From: an uncultured Flavobacterium sp.
GTDB lineage: Bacteria; Bacteroidota; Bacteroidia; Flavobacteriales; Flavobacteriaceae
DNA length: 64,000 bases
Direction of reading: 5' to 3'
Assembly: GCF_946478785.1 (NCBI RefSeq)
Contig: NZ_CAMLDD010000025.1
Coordinates: 22,433 to 86,432 of the forward strand
Below, piece by piece: positions 1-7,299 of this stretch. The stretch's first letter is position 1. Each line of letters begins with the position of its first letter. A program made the position numbers and the translations under genes. Below the pieces are notes generated by a model that had not been told where the DNA came from, ran no database searches, and worked only from the letters and a program-made list of their open reading frames with translations.

Positions 1-98
1 AGAATTATAAACCAGGTTTCTTTCTCGGTCATAACACCTCTTGACGTTCCGGAAGGGCGCTTAAATTCGAGCATGTATATGTGGTAAGTTGCTTTCAT
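1..98 (-). CDS. menC: o-succinylbenzoate synthase-like protein, 5' end only
   Basis: The 5' end of a minus-strand gene that leaves the window at base 1. The ATG is at 98-96 and 32 codons are visible. The peptide begins MKATYHIYMLEFKRP and continues PSGTSRGVMTEKETWF. This resembles the N-terminal capping domain of enolase-superfamily o-succinylbenzoate synthases (MenC, menaquinone pathway) of Bacteroidota. The call rests on recognising this start pattern only; the catalytic barrel with its Lys and metal-binding residues lies outside the window. Another enolase-superfamily member is possible. Confidence 0.5.
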   Translation of the reverse strand, partial: MKATYHIYMLEFKRPSGTSRGVMTEKETWFII

Positions 99-115
99 AT
101 GTGATGTGTTTTTAA

Positions 116-193
116 ACCATATAAGTGATTATAAGAAAATTTAAGCTCTGCTTTGGGGCAAATTTTAAATGAACTTATAATCACTTATATGGT
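116..193. repeat. Perfect 20-bp inverted repeat upstream of the menC-like gene
   Basis: The left arm 116-135 (accatataagtgattataag) and right arm 174-193 are exact reverse complements, with a 38-nt loop. Inside the loop, AAAATTT and AAATTTT could extend a second stem. It lies between the stop of the TPR gene (205) and the start of the menC-like gene (98), so it would form a large hairpin in the 5' region of the latter. There is no clear T-run, so it is not a standard terminator. Confidence 0.8.
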
Positions 194-204
194 GAAATAT
201 TTTT

Positions 205-1407
205 TTAATTGTACAATTTCAAAACCCTTTCAAAGTCTGATGAGGGTAATCCGGCTTTCTGGAAAAGAGCGAAATCCTGTTTGGTTTTCTCTATCCAGCT
301 TAAACTATCGGTTACGTTTTGAGACTGGTATTTTTTATAAATTGGTTTTGCCAGACTATAATCGTCGCTTACTAAATAAGCATGCGCTAAATTTAGTTTT
401 ATCAATAATTCGGTATCGTCTAATTTTTCGCCTTCTTTTAAAAGCTTAATTGCTTTTCCGTATTGTTTGGTTAAAATATAGCTGTAACCAATTGAGCTAT
501 AATCTAGTACTGTAGCTTTTCCTGCAGCAATTATAGTATTCAATTTAGGAATAGCTTCGTTGTATTTTTGTAATTTTATCAAAGTATTTGCCTGAGTCCG
601 CAAATCATTATACACATTTTTTGAAATAGCGGCATCATTATAACATGCATTTCCAAAATCCTTGTAAACCTTGGTTTTTTCTATTGCAAGTAATTTTTGA
701 TATTCACCATAGCGATATTGCTTCATGATTTTATCCAGAATACAAACGCAAAAATCATCAGAATTGGCCATTTTTTGAGCCATTGTTGAGGTTTTGCACA
801 AGCTCACAATTTCATTCTTATTGTCCTGATTCCAACCACGGTTAAGCTTTGTGTCCACCCAAGGCACGACTTCTAAAACTATTTTTTGTTTCAATAACCA
901 ATTTTTGCTTTCGAAACCAAACCAAATTGTACTGGTATTTACTTGCAGACAAGAAGATTTATCGAGTGATAAACGTTTAGCATCTTTGCTTACAGGTTCT
1001 GTCTGCGAATGACAGGCGTCATTGACTTTTCCGTTATCAATGTATTTTTTGGCATTGGCATCAGAAGTAAAAATGGCATAAGTACATTTGTCATCACCTG
1101 AAATTTTTGACATCAGGAATACTGCTCCTGCAGAACCCTGGCCTATTCCGTATGGGTCTGGAATAGCTTTTAGAACAGAAACCAAACTATTGGCCATTTG
1201 CTGATTTTCATCCAAAAGTGTTATTCGGTAAACAATTTCAGTAGTACCAACGGGTAAATCTTCCGTTTTGATTGTTATTCTGTCACCAGCAGAAACGATA
1301 ATTTCTTTTGTAGTAGCGCGTTCCTTGTCCCAATACCCATCTTTTTGCGCAAAAGCATTATAAAAAGAACCAATTAAAAACAAAACAAATATTTTCTTCA
1401 AATTCAT
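205..1407 (-). CDS. Secreted TPR-like protein of unknown function
   Basis: A 400-residue protein with a signal peptide (about residues 1-20, MNLKKIFVLFLIGSFYNAFA, cleavage before Q), so it is probably periplasmic or outer-membrane facing. The middle contains cysteine-bearing segments. The C-terminal part (about 270-380) is helical with tetratricopeptide-like repeats, for example the stretch around LIKLQKYNEAIPKLNTII and a following LTKQYGKAIKLLKEGEKL. Such repeats usually bind proteins. No enzymatic motif was recognised. It stands alone on the minus strand, and a dispersed structured repeat lies about 20 bp upstream of its start. Confidence 0.65.
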   Translation of the reverse strand: MNLKKIFVLFLIGSFYNAFAQKDGYWDKERATTKEIIVSAGDRITIKTEDLPVGTTEIVYRITLLDENQQMANSLVSVLKAIPDPYGIGQGSAGAVFLMSKISGDDKCTYAIFTSDANAKKYIDNGKVNDACHSQTEPVSKDAKRLSLDKSSCLQVNTSTIWFGFESKNWLLKQKIVLEVVPWVDTKLNRGWNQDNKNEIVSLCKTSTMAQKMANSDDFCVCILDKIMKQYRYGEYQKLLAIEKTKVYKDFGNACYNDAAISKNVYNDLRTQANTLIKLQKYNEAIPKLNTIIAAGKATVLDYSSIGYSYILTKQYGKAIKLLKEGEKLDDTELLIKLNLAHAYLVSDDYSLAKPIYKKYQSQNVTDSLSWIEKTKQDFALFQKAGLPSSDFERVLKLYN

Positions 1408-1427
1408 CTTTTATGGATTAACACGTT

Positions 1428-1503
1428 TAGCCCTGATGGGAACGGCATCCTTTTGTGGCGGGGTTCGCCACAAAAGATACAGTGGACAGCAGGAAATAGC
1501 TTC
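1428..1503 (+). repeat. Structured dispersed repeat, copy 1
   Basis: A segment starting tagccctgatggg and ending near aggaaatagct. Its core is a perfect 10-bp hairpin: TTTTGTGGCG (1451-1460), loop GGGTT, CGCCACAAAA (1466-1475). The same layout recurs at 24472-24549, and a diverged inverted copy is at 60434-60490. The stem bases differ between copies but stay paired. Flanking CCTG and CAGG segments could extend the stem. Confidence 0.8.
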
Positions 1504-1568
1504 TCAAAATTCAAAATATCAATAGCAATGTCAAAATTCAATTTCAATTTCAATGCCAAAATTATAAA

Positions 1569-1593
1569 AGGCTTCGACTTCGCTCAGCTTGAC
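1569..1593. repeat. GGCTTCGACTTCGCTCAGC-type short intergenic repeat
   Basis: The stretch ggcttcgacttcgctcagct followed by tgaca is much more GC-rich than its surroundings. It matches a short iterated intergenic motif that I recall from many bacterial genomes. It lies between the helicase gene and the structured repeat. The function is unknown. Confidence 0.45.
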
Positions 1594-1633
1594 ATTTTTA
1601 ACCTGAAACATTAAACCTGAAACTAAAGATTCA

Positions 1634-3172
1634 TCAATCCGGTTCGTTCATGATTTTCTCACGATACTTTTTACCGATTAATAAGGTCATTTTTAATTTA
1701 TAATCGTCAACCAGCCATTCGCGGTAGTTTTTACTGCATTGGCTTAGGCATTTTGCATAGCGTTTGATACGGCATTCGATATCATCATCAAGCTCTTTTG
1801 CTAATGATTTTGCTTCCTGCAGCGTTTCGGTATTGTCGACACACATTGCTGCGTGTTGTTCTAATGATTTGTCTAAAACTACTTTTGAACGTAAATTTTG
1901 CTTGATGATTAGTTTGTGTTCTTCATCAACATCAAAAGTAACATCAGCAGTTTTGCTGAATTTAGCACGCAACTCCGGTGGCATGCTGTATTTGAAATAC
2001 AATTCGATTTCGGTATCATCGCGCAGGTTTTCTAAGTAAAACTCCGGTGATTTAAAAATATGCTGCCAGTTAACCGGCTCACTCCATAATCCAAAACGCG
2101 CTGCATTATTACCTAAATCGATAACTGTAAATTCGTCCTTACCAGGTAATTTACGAGATCCACGACCAATCATCTGGTAGTATAAGGTCAGTGATTTTGT
2201 TGCTCTGTTTAAGATAATGGTTTCAACTGTTGGTTCATCAAAACCTGTGGTTAAGATTCCGACAGAGGTTAAAATAGCATCCGGAGTCTTTTTGAACCAA
2301 GCCAAAATATCCTTACGTTCCTCTGCACTGCTTGTATTATCAAGGTGCCTGATATCGTAACCAGCTTCTCTAAAGGTTTCATAAACGTATAAAGAAGTAT
2401 GAATACCGTTGTTGAAAATCAGAGTCTTTTTACCCAATGAACGCTCTGTATAAGCATGCAAAAGTTTTTCCTGCATGATGGTATTGGTATATAAATCATC
2501 AGATGATTTTACGGTGTAATCTCCGTTGATCCCTACTTTTAGAGAGGTCAGACCTACATCATAGCTATAAGTTGTAGCACGCGCCAGGAATCCTTTGTCT
2601 ATCAACGAACTAATCGTGTCACCCACAATAAGTTCATCATAACTCTGGTGCATTGGTAATTTTATATTTGAACTCAAAGGAGTTGCCGTTACTCCAAGGA
2701 TAAAAGCATTTTTGAATGAGTTTAATAATTTTCTGAATGAATTGTAATGTGCTTCATCAATAATAACCAAACCAATGTTATCAAGATGTAATTTCTCGTC
2801 ATTAATACGGTTTTTCAAGGTCTCAACCATCGCTACAAAGCATGAATAATCGTTTTGATCGGGTAATTCTTTTACTTTACTGTTAATGATTTTATTGGAA
2901 ACACCAAAACCTTTCAACATTTTTGAAGTCTGCTTACAAAGTTCTATACGGTGCGTCAGAACCACAACTTTTTTATCATTATGGGCTAAATAACGACGAA
3001 CGATTTCAGAAAAAATCACAGTTTTTCCACCACCCGTAGGCAATTGATATAATAAATGATGTTGGGGAGGAGCATTGTCTAAACGTTCAAAAATAGCGTC
3101 AATGTCGCCTTTTTGGTATGCATAAAGTTCTTTTTTCTCTTCTCTTTCTATTTCTAAAGTGTTTTGAAGCAT
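1634..3172 (-). CDS. DEAD/DEAH-box superfamily 2 helicase
   Basis: An SF2 helicase with the classic motifs: Walker A in QLPTGGGKTVIFSEI (motif I), DEAH in LVIIDEAHYNSF (motif II), TAT in LGVTATPLSS (motif III) and QMIGRGSR (motif VI). Between them lies a RecA-like second domain with TSVGILTTGFDEPT. The length is about 512 residues from the chosen start. The start at 3172 (MLQNTLEIERE) is preferred because the 16 upstream codons in the longer frame read as non-conserved sequence. It probably unwinds nucleic acid using ATP; the substrate is not evident. The C-terminal 150 residues are charged and helical and carry no recognisable extra domain. Confidence 0.88.
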   Translation of the reverse strand: MLQNTLEIEREEKKELYAYQKGDIDAIFERLDNAPPQHHLLYQLPTGGGKTVIFSEIVRRYLAHNDKKVVVLTHRIELCKQTSKMLKGFGVSNKIINSKVKELPDQNDYSCFVAMVETLKNRINDEKLHLDNIGLVIIDEAHYNSFRKLLNSFKNAFILGVTATPLSSNIKLPMHQSYDELIVGDTISSLIDKGFLARATTYSYDVGLTSLKVGINGDYTVKSSDDLYTNTIMQEKLLHAYTERSLGKKTLIFNNGIHTSLYVYETFREAGYDIRHLDNTSSAEERKDILAWFKKTPDAILTSVGILTTGFDEPTVETIILNRATKSLTLYYQMIGRGSRKLPGKDEFTVIDLGNNAARFGLWSEPVNWQHIFKSPEFYLENLRDDTEIELYFKYSMPPELRAKFSKTADVTFDVDEEHKLIIKQNLRSKVVLDKSLEQHAAMCVDNTETLQEAKSLAKELDDDIECRIKRYAKCLSQCSKNYREWLVDDYKLKMTLLIGKKYREKIMNEPD

Positions 3173-3278
3173 GTAATTTTTGGGTTTTTGCAAAAATACA
3201 CCTAAAAAACAGTTTATCATCTTATTTTATCTTAAAATAAATATTTTTTTTAAATAAGATTTTTTATGAGAAACGCAT

Positions 3279-3818
3279 TTAAAGATCAATTTTGTCCAAA
3301 ATTGCTTCAAATTCATATTTATTTTTCCATTTTTGTTGAAGAGTTTCTTTTTGGATGGCAATAATTCTTACCTTAAATTCATTCAAAATTCCATTAGAAA
3401 TCACAAAATTTACCGCCTGCTCAAAAGAATTCAGCATGCTTTTGTAGAACAGCTCTTGTTTTATGAAGTTCGCAGATGAATAGGTTTGTGCAATTTCAAT
3501 ATTATAAAGCATAATATCGGCAATTACAAAAGGGTCAACTCCCAACGAAATAAAATGCTTAATGATTTTTTGTGCTACAGAGCGACGCATTTTTGCTTTC
3601 GGACGCCATTTTGCACCAGGCTTTTTTATGGGAAAATATTCATGTGAGATTTTTGTCTTGCTTTCCTGCAAAAGCTTATCCTCCTTGGGATTAAAAACAA
3701 AATCATAAAAGACTTTTACAGGGCTAAATTTCTCATACAACTCAATAATTTGTTCTTCGAGCTGTTCTTTATTTAACTCTCCTAAATATTTTTTTAAATC
3801 ACGTTTACTCATACTCAA
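3279..3818 (-). CDS. DUF6155 family protein
   Basis: A 179-residue cytosolic, lysine-rich protein. Its N-terminus (SKRDLKKYLGELNKEQLEEQ) and central basic segment (PGAKWRPKAKMRRSVAQKII) match what I recall of the DUF6155 family of Bacteroidota. No signal peptide, membrane segment or catalytic motif is visible. The basic central patch suggests nucleic-acid contact, which is inference only. It is divergently arranged with the DUF3817/MscS pair, and a TACTTTTG promoter element sits at 3831-3838. Confidence 0.65.
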   Translation of the reverse strand: MSMSKRDLKKYLGELNKEQLEEQIIELYEKFSPVKVFYDFVFNPKEDKLLQESKTKISHEYFPIKKPGAKWRPKAKMRRSVAQKIIKHFISLGVDPFVIADIMLYNIEIAQTYSSANFIKQELFYKSMLNSFEQAVNFVISNGILNEFKVRIIAIQKETLQQKWKNKYEFEAILDKIDL

Positions 3819-3830
3819 AGTTTAAGATTA

Positions 3831-3889
3831 CAAAAGTAAATTACTTTGTTGATTGATAATCAAAAAACCAACGATATTACTTAGTTTTG
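3831..3889. promoter_or_regulatory. Divergent promoter region with two TAnnTTTG elements
   Basis: The 97-bp gap between divergent genes holds TACTTTTG on the minus strand (3838-3831, for the DUF6155 gene) and TAGTTTTG on the plus strand (3882-3889, for the DUF3817/MscS pair). Both fit the flavobacterial -7 consensus TAnnTTTG. TTG-type -33 elements are only approximate, so this is a motif-based call. Confidence 0.5.
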
Positions 3890-3915
3890 CTTCTATATAA
3901 TTTAAAAAAAACATC

Positions 3916-4203
3916 ATGCTTAAGATTTTTAAAGTTACGGCCATATTAGAAGGAATTTCCTATTTAGCTTTATTTGCAAATATGCTCATTGTCAAACCCA
4001 CTAATTTAGATCTTTATAAGTCGCTTTTATACCCAATAGGAATGAGTCATGGTATATTATTTATCGGTTATGTTTTACTGGCCATCCTATTAAGAAAATC
4101 TCAAAATTGGGATTTAAAAACTTTTGGAATTATTTTGATAGCTTCACTTCTTCCGTTTGGAACTTTTTATGTAGAGAAAAAGTATTTAGAAAATAATGCA
4201 TAA
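3916..4203 (+). CDS. DUF3817 small integral membrane protein
   Basis: A 95-residue protein with three predicted membrane helices. The first segment (FKVTAILEGISYLALFANML) and the SHGILFIGYVLLAIL segment are typical of DUF3817, which is also found as the membrane part of YdzA-like proteins. The biochemical role is unknown. Its stop overlaps the start of the next gene by 8 bp (4196-4203), which implies translational coupling with the MscS-type channel. A functional link at the membrane is plausible but unproven. Confidence 0.8.
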   Translation: MLKIFKVTAILEGISYLALFANMLIVKPTNLDLYKSLLYPIGMSHGILFIGYVLLAILLRKSQNWDLKTFGIILIASLLPFGTFYVEKKYLENNA

Positions 4204-5452
4204 GCTTTTGGATAAAATATTCAACTTTTTATATCCTCTTTTCAGGGATTGGGGAATGGGCCGCAACTTTGCGTCTTACATCAGCCTGATTCTTAATATT
4301 GCCATCATGGTGGCGCTGGCTTTTGCGATTTATTATCTCGCAAAGTTAGTATTGGTAACGCTGACAGCTATTTTTGCACAGCGTACCAAAACCAAATTTG
4401 ATGATTATTTAATCCACAATAAAACAACAAAATACACGGCCTATTTAATTCCGTTTTTCTTTATTTACAAAGCAGTTCCCATCATTTTGGATAAATATGA
4501 GTATTGGGAAGCTATTTTTGGAAAAATAGTTGGTGTATATATAGTCTTGCTTACTTTATGGATTGTCAGGACCATTTTTAATTCTTTACGGGATTACTTA
4601 AAACAAAAACCGGAATACAGCGATAAACCTATTGACAGTTTCGTTCAGGTTATTATGATTGTACTTTGGATTTTTGGGGTTTCCATCATTATTTCGACAT
4701 TGTTTGGAATCAAACAAACCGATTTACTTACTATTTTAGGGACACTTTCGGCCATTATCATATTGATTTTCAGAGATACTATTTTAGGATTTGTTTCAAG
4801 TGTCCAGGTTGCTATCAACGATATGGTTCGAATTGGCGACTGGATTACGATGGATAAGTTTGGTGCCGATGGAGATGTTATCGAAATTAACCTGACAACT
4901 GTAAAAGTCCGTAATTTTGATAATACCATTACTACGATTCCCACGTATGCCTTAAGTTCCGACTCTTTTCAGAACTGGCGAGGCATGCAAAAATCTGAAG
5001 GAAGACGTATTAAAAGACATGTATTGATTAAAAGCAGTACTATTCGTTTTTTGAATGATGAAGATTTACATCAAATGAAAAAAGTGCAATTAATAAGTTC
5101 TTATATTGAAACCAGACAAGCAGAAATTGAAAAATATAATGACTTGCATGGTGTAGATAAAACTTTGTCCATCAATGGACGAAATATGACTAATTTAGGT
5201 TTGTTTCGAAAATACATTATGCAGTATTTAGTATTGCACCCGGGCTTGAATAAAGACCTTCAAATTATGTGTCGTCAGCTGCAATCAACAGAACATGGAG
5301 TTCCTTTAGAAATTTATGTTTTTTCGAGTGATAAACGCTGGGCAAATTACGAATATATTATGGCTGATATTTTTGACCATGTCATAGCTTCGGTAGGCTA
5401 TTTTGATTTGGAAATATTCGAATTACCTTCTAAAATTGGTCGTTTGGAATGA
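4196..5452 (+). CDS. MscS-family mechanosensitive ion channel
   Basis: A 418-residue inner-membrane protein. About four N-terminal hydrophobic segments (residues 20-185) are followed by the MscS core. The pore-lining helix region is TILGTLSAIIILIFRDTILG, and the beta domain contains RIGDWITMDKFGADGDVIEINLTTVKV, the MscS signature. The architecture and length resemble the YbdG/MscM-like branch rather than short MscS. Such channels release solutes on hypo-osmotic shock. The gene is translationally coupled to the upstream DUF3817 gene. A long inverted repeat just downstream (5468-5556) may act as a transcription stop. Confidence 0.9.
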   Translation: MHKLLDKIFNFLYPLFRDWGMGRNFASYISLILNIAIMVALAFAIYYLAKLVLVTLTAIFAQRTKTKFDDYLIHNKTTKYTAYLIPFFFIYKAVPIILDKYEYWEAIFGKIVGVYIVLLTLWIVRTIFNSLRDYLKQKPEYSDKPIDSFVQVIMIVLWIFGVSIIISTLFGIKQTDLLTILGTLSAIIILIFRDTILGFVSSVQVAINDMVRIGDWITMDKFGADGDVIEINLTTVKVRNFDNTITTIPTYALSSDSFQNWRGMQKSEGRRIKRHVLIKSSTIRFLNDEDLHQMKKVQLISSYIETRQAEIEKYNDLHGVDKTLSINGRNMTNLGLFRKYIMQYLVLHPGLNKDLQIMCRQLQSTEHGVPLEIYVFSSDKRWANYEYIMADIFDHVIASVGYFDLEIFELPSKIGRLE

Positions 5453-5467
5453 TTTTCTTTATTAAAA

Positions 5468-5556
5468 AGTTTCAGGTTTCAAGTTTCAAGTTTTTTAACC
5501 AGATGATAAACATCACCACAAAAAACTTGAAACCTGAAACTTGAAAACTTGAAACT
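5468..5556. repeat. Inverted TTTCAGGTTTCAAG repeat between convergent genes
   Basis: The left arm (5468-5496) is built from tttcaggtttcaagtttcaag plus six T. The right arm (5520-5556) is its near reverse complement with one extra unit (aaaaaacttgaaacctgaaa, then cttgaaaacttgaaact). It separates the convergent MscS and lipoprotein genes and may serve as a two-way terminator. Related units occur at 12230-12256 (gtttcatgtttcaagtttca) and near 1601-1624. Confidence 0.75.
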
Positions 5557-5983
5557 ATTCTTTCAACTCTTCAAAAACAAACTTCGAATTATTGTATTCT
5601 ATAGCTGTTCCGGGAATAAAACACGGAAGGTTTAGGTAAGTCCCAATTTCTCCGCTTCCTAAAAACAGTTTATTTTCCTTTTTCAATAAGGCAATCGGTA
5701 TTCTTTTCCAGCTTCCCCCATTAGAAATATAATGAAAATCACCTCTTAAAGTATCGCCTTTCATATCTCCTCTAACATCTCCAGAGTCTTTCCCCACTTT
5801 ATAGTACGATATTTCATAATGCCCGTAAAAACGTTTACTGTTCTTATTAATTGCTAAAATTGCTGTGTCTTTATTGTTTACAGCACGATAAACAGCATAT
5901 TTGTAGTCCTCTTTTTCTTCTTTAGAATTACAGGACAATAAAAAAGAAAATAACACAGAAACCGTTATAAATTTTTTCAGCAT
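5555..5983 (-). CDS. Small lipoprotein of unknown function
   Basis: A 142-residue protein from the chosen ATG at 5983. It begins MLKKFITVSVLFSFLLSC with a lipobox (LLSC, Cys18), so it is an acylated envelope protein. A longer reading from 6031 would bury this signal and is rejected. The body is beta-rich, with a DSGDVRGDMKGDTLRGDF stretch like small lipoproteins that carry repeated beta strands. No enzyme motif was recognised. The gene is co-oriented with the thioesterase gene, which ends about 75 bp upstream of its start. Confidence 0.65.
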   Translation of the reverse strand: MLKKFITVSVLFSFLLSCNSKEEKEDYKYAVYRAVNNKDTAILAINKNSKRFYGHYEISYYKVGKDSGDVRGDMKGDTLRGDFHYISNGGSWKRIPIALLKKENKLFLGSGEIGTYLNLPCFIPGTAIEYNNSKFVFEELKE

Positions 5984-6059
5984 TTTTAAGAGTTTTTTAC
6001 CCGAGTGATTATAAATATAAGCTTTGCGCAAAGTTAAACGAACTTATATAAAATTTATT

Positions 6060-6443
6060 TTACAAACGGTCTTTTACGAATTCAATTTTGGTTTTTCCAT
6101 GTGGTTTAGGTTTTCCATCTTCATCCAGATTTACCATTGTAGTGTGATCAATTGTAATAATAATTTCGCGTGTCATCATATTTCTTACGGCACATTTAAG
6201 GACTAAAGAGGTGGTACCAAATTTTACTACATCAATTCCAATTTCTACGATGTCACCTTGTCGTGCAGAACTTTTAAAATTGATTTCGGACATGTGTTTG
6301 GTAACCACTCTCGAATTTTCTAATTGCACAATGGAATATAAAGCCAGCTCTTCGTCAATCCAGGCTAACAGCTGTCCGCCGAATAAAGTTCCGTTTGGAT
6401 TTAGGTCTTGGGGTTTAACCCATTTTCTGGTATGGAATCTCAT
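6060..6443 (-). CDS. Acyl-CoA thioesterase (hotdog fold, YciA/BACH type)
   Basis: A 127-residue single hotdog-domain protein. The segment NPNGTLFGGQLLAWIDEELA carries the conserved GG and the acidic residue of the active-site helix. KSSARQGDIVEIGIDVVKFG is the following strand pair, typical of acyl-CoA hydrolases of the YciA/cytosolic acyl-CoA hydrolase group. Such enzymes hydrolyse acyl-CoA thioesters in the cytoplasm; chain-length preference cannot be read here. The C-terminus is shorter than in some family members but the fold is complete. Confidence 0.85.
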   Translation of the reverse strand: MRFHTRKWVKPQDLNPNGTLFGGQLLAWIDEELALYSIVQLENSRVVTKHMSEINFKSSARQGDIVEIGIDVVKFGTTSLVLKCAVRNMMTREIIITIDHTTMVNLDEDGKPKPHGKTKIEFVKDRL

Positions 6444-6701
6444 ATTTTTAGTTTATACGGGTAAAAATAGTTGTTTGGTCCCATAATCGAATTATGTTTT
6501 TTTATTAATACGTAAGATTTCAATAATTCGAAAATTTACTATTGAATTATTTCAAAAATCACTTTTAAAAGTCCAAATAATTAAAATTACAGTCAACGGA
6601 ATATTTTAATTTATGAACTTATTTTTTATAGAATTTGTCAGTAACTAAATCTGGGAAACGTATCTTTATAAGAGATATTTTTATAATTTTAAAGAAAAAC
6701 C

Positions 6702-7109
6702 ATGGCAGACAGAGACACTTTTTTAAAAGAATTCAGAGGCGAAACTTTAGGAACTATCAGCGCTCAGTCATCAGCTGATGAGTTATTTCAAAATCAAACC
6801 ATCAGACCCATTTTAAAACTTCAGAATGATTTATTCATTGCTGTTTTCCTTAATTATGTAAATAAGAACAAAGGTGATTTTTATTCTTATACGGTCGAAA
6901 AAAAACTGCAAGTAATCGAAAACTCCATTCAAAAAGATATCAAGTTCAGAAATTCCTTAAAAGGAATTGTAATGGCCCTTTTTACAATCGAAGAATACAA
7001 TACATACATTCAAAATTCTTCAAGCTTAAACAAAAGAATGATGAATTTGTTAGTTGACAGATTGAAAAGTCAGGTGCAGTTGTTTGAATTGGAATCGAAT
7101 TCGAAGTAG
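6702..7109 (+). CDS. Conserved hypothetical cytosolic protein
   Basis: A 135-residue, mostly helical protein with no signal peptide or membrane segment. It begins MADRDTFLKEFRGETLGTIS and ends with a helical KRMMNLLVDRLKSQVQLFEL segment. No family or catalytic motif was recognised with confidence. The gene is monocistronic. It converges with the E1 dehydrogenase gene, with a perfect bidirectional terminator between them. The 258 bp upstream are AT-rich and hold no recognisable gene. Confidence 0.6.
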   Translation: MADRDTFLKEFRGETLGTISAQSSADELFQNQTIRPILKLQNDLFIAVFLNYVNKNKGDFYSYTVEKKLQVIENSIQKDIKFRNSLKGIVMALFTIEEYNTYIQNSSSLNKRMMNLLVDRLKSQVQLFELESNSK

Positions 7110-7235
7110 ATTTCTTTAAATGGAAATAGAAATAATCGAAAAGCAGAATCAAAGTTTAGTTGAAATTTCTGCAACATCCTTTTAGAAAACAGATAATCAA
7201 CAAGTTATTTTTTTTTAAAATTTAAAAAAGAAAAA

Positions 7236-7282
7236 AAGGATTGACAAAACCGGAATTTGGAATCTCAATTTTGTCAATCCTT
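7236..7282. terminator. Bidirectional intrinsic terminator
   Basis: A perfect 14-bp inverted repeat, AAGGATTGACAAAA (7236-7249) and its complement (7269-7282), with a 19-nt loop. It is preceded by an A-run and lies between two convergent genes (6702-7109 plus, 7300-9276 minus). Confidence 0.85.
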
Positions 7283-7299
7283 AATATTAATAACTGAAT

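Noticed and set aside
153..449. Plus-strand open frame of 98 codons
   Set aside because: It lies within and antisense to the C-terminal part of the TPR protein gene and has no coding-like composition or start context.
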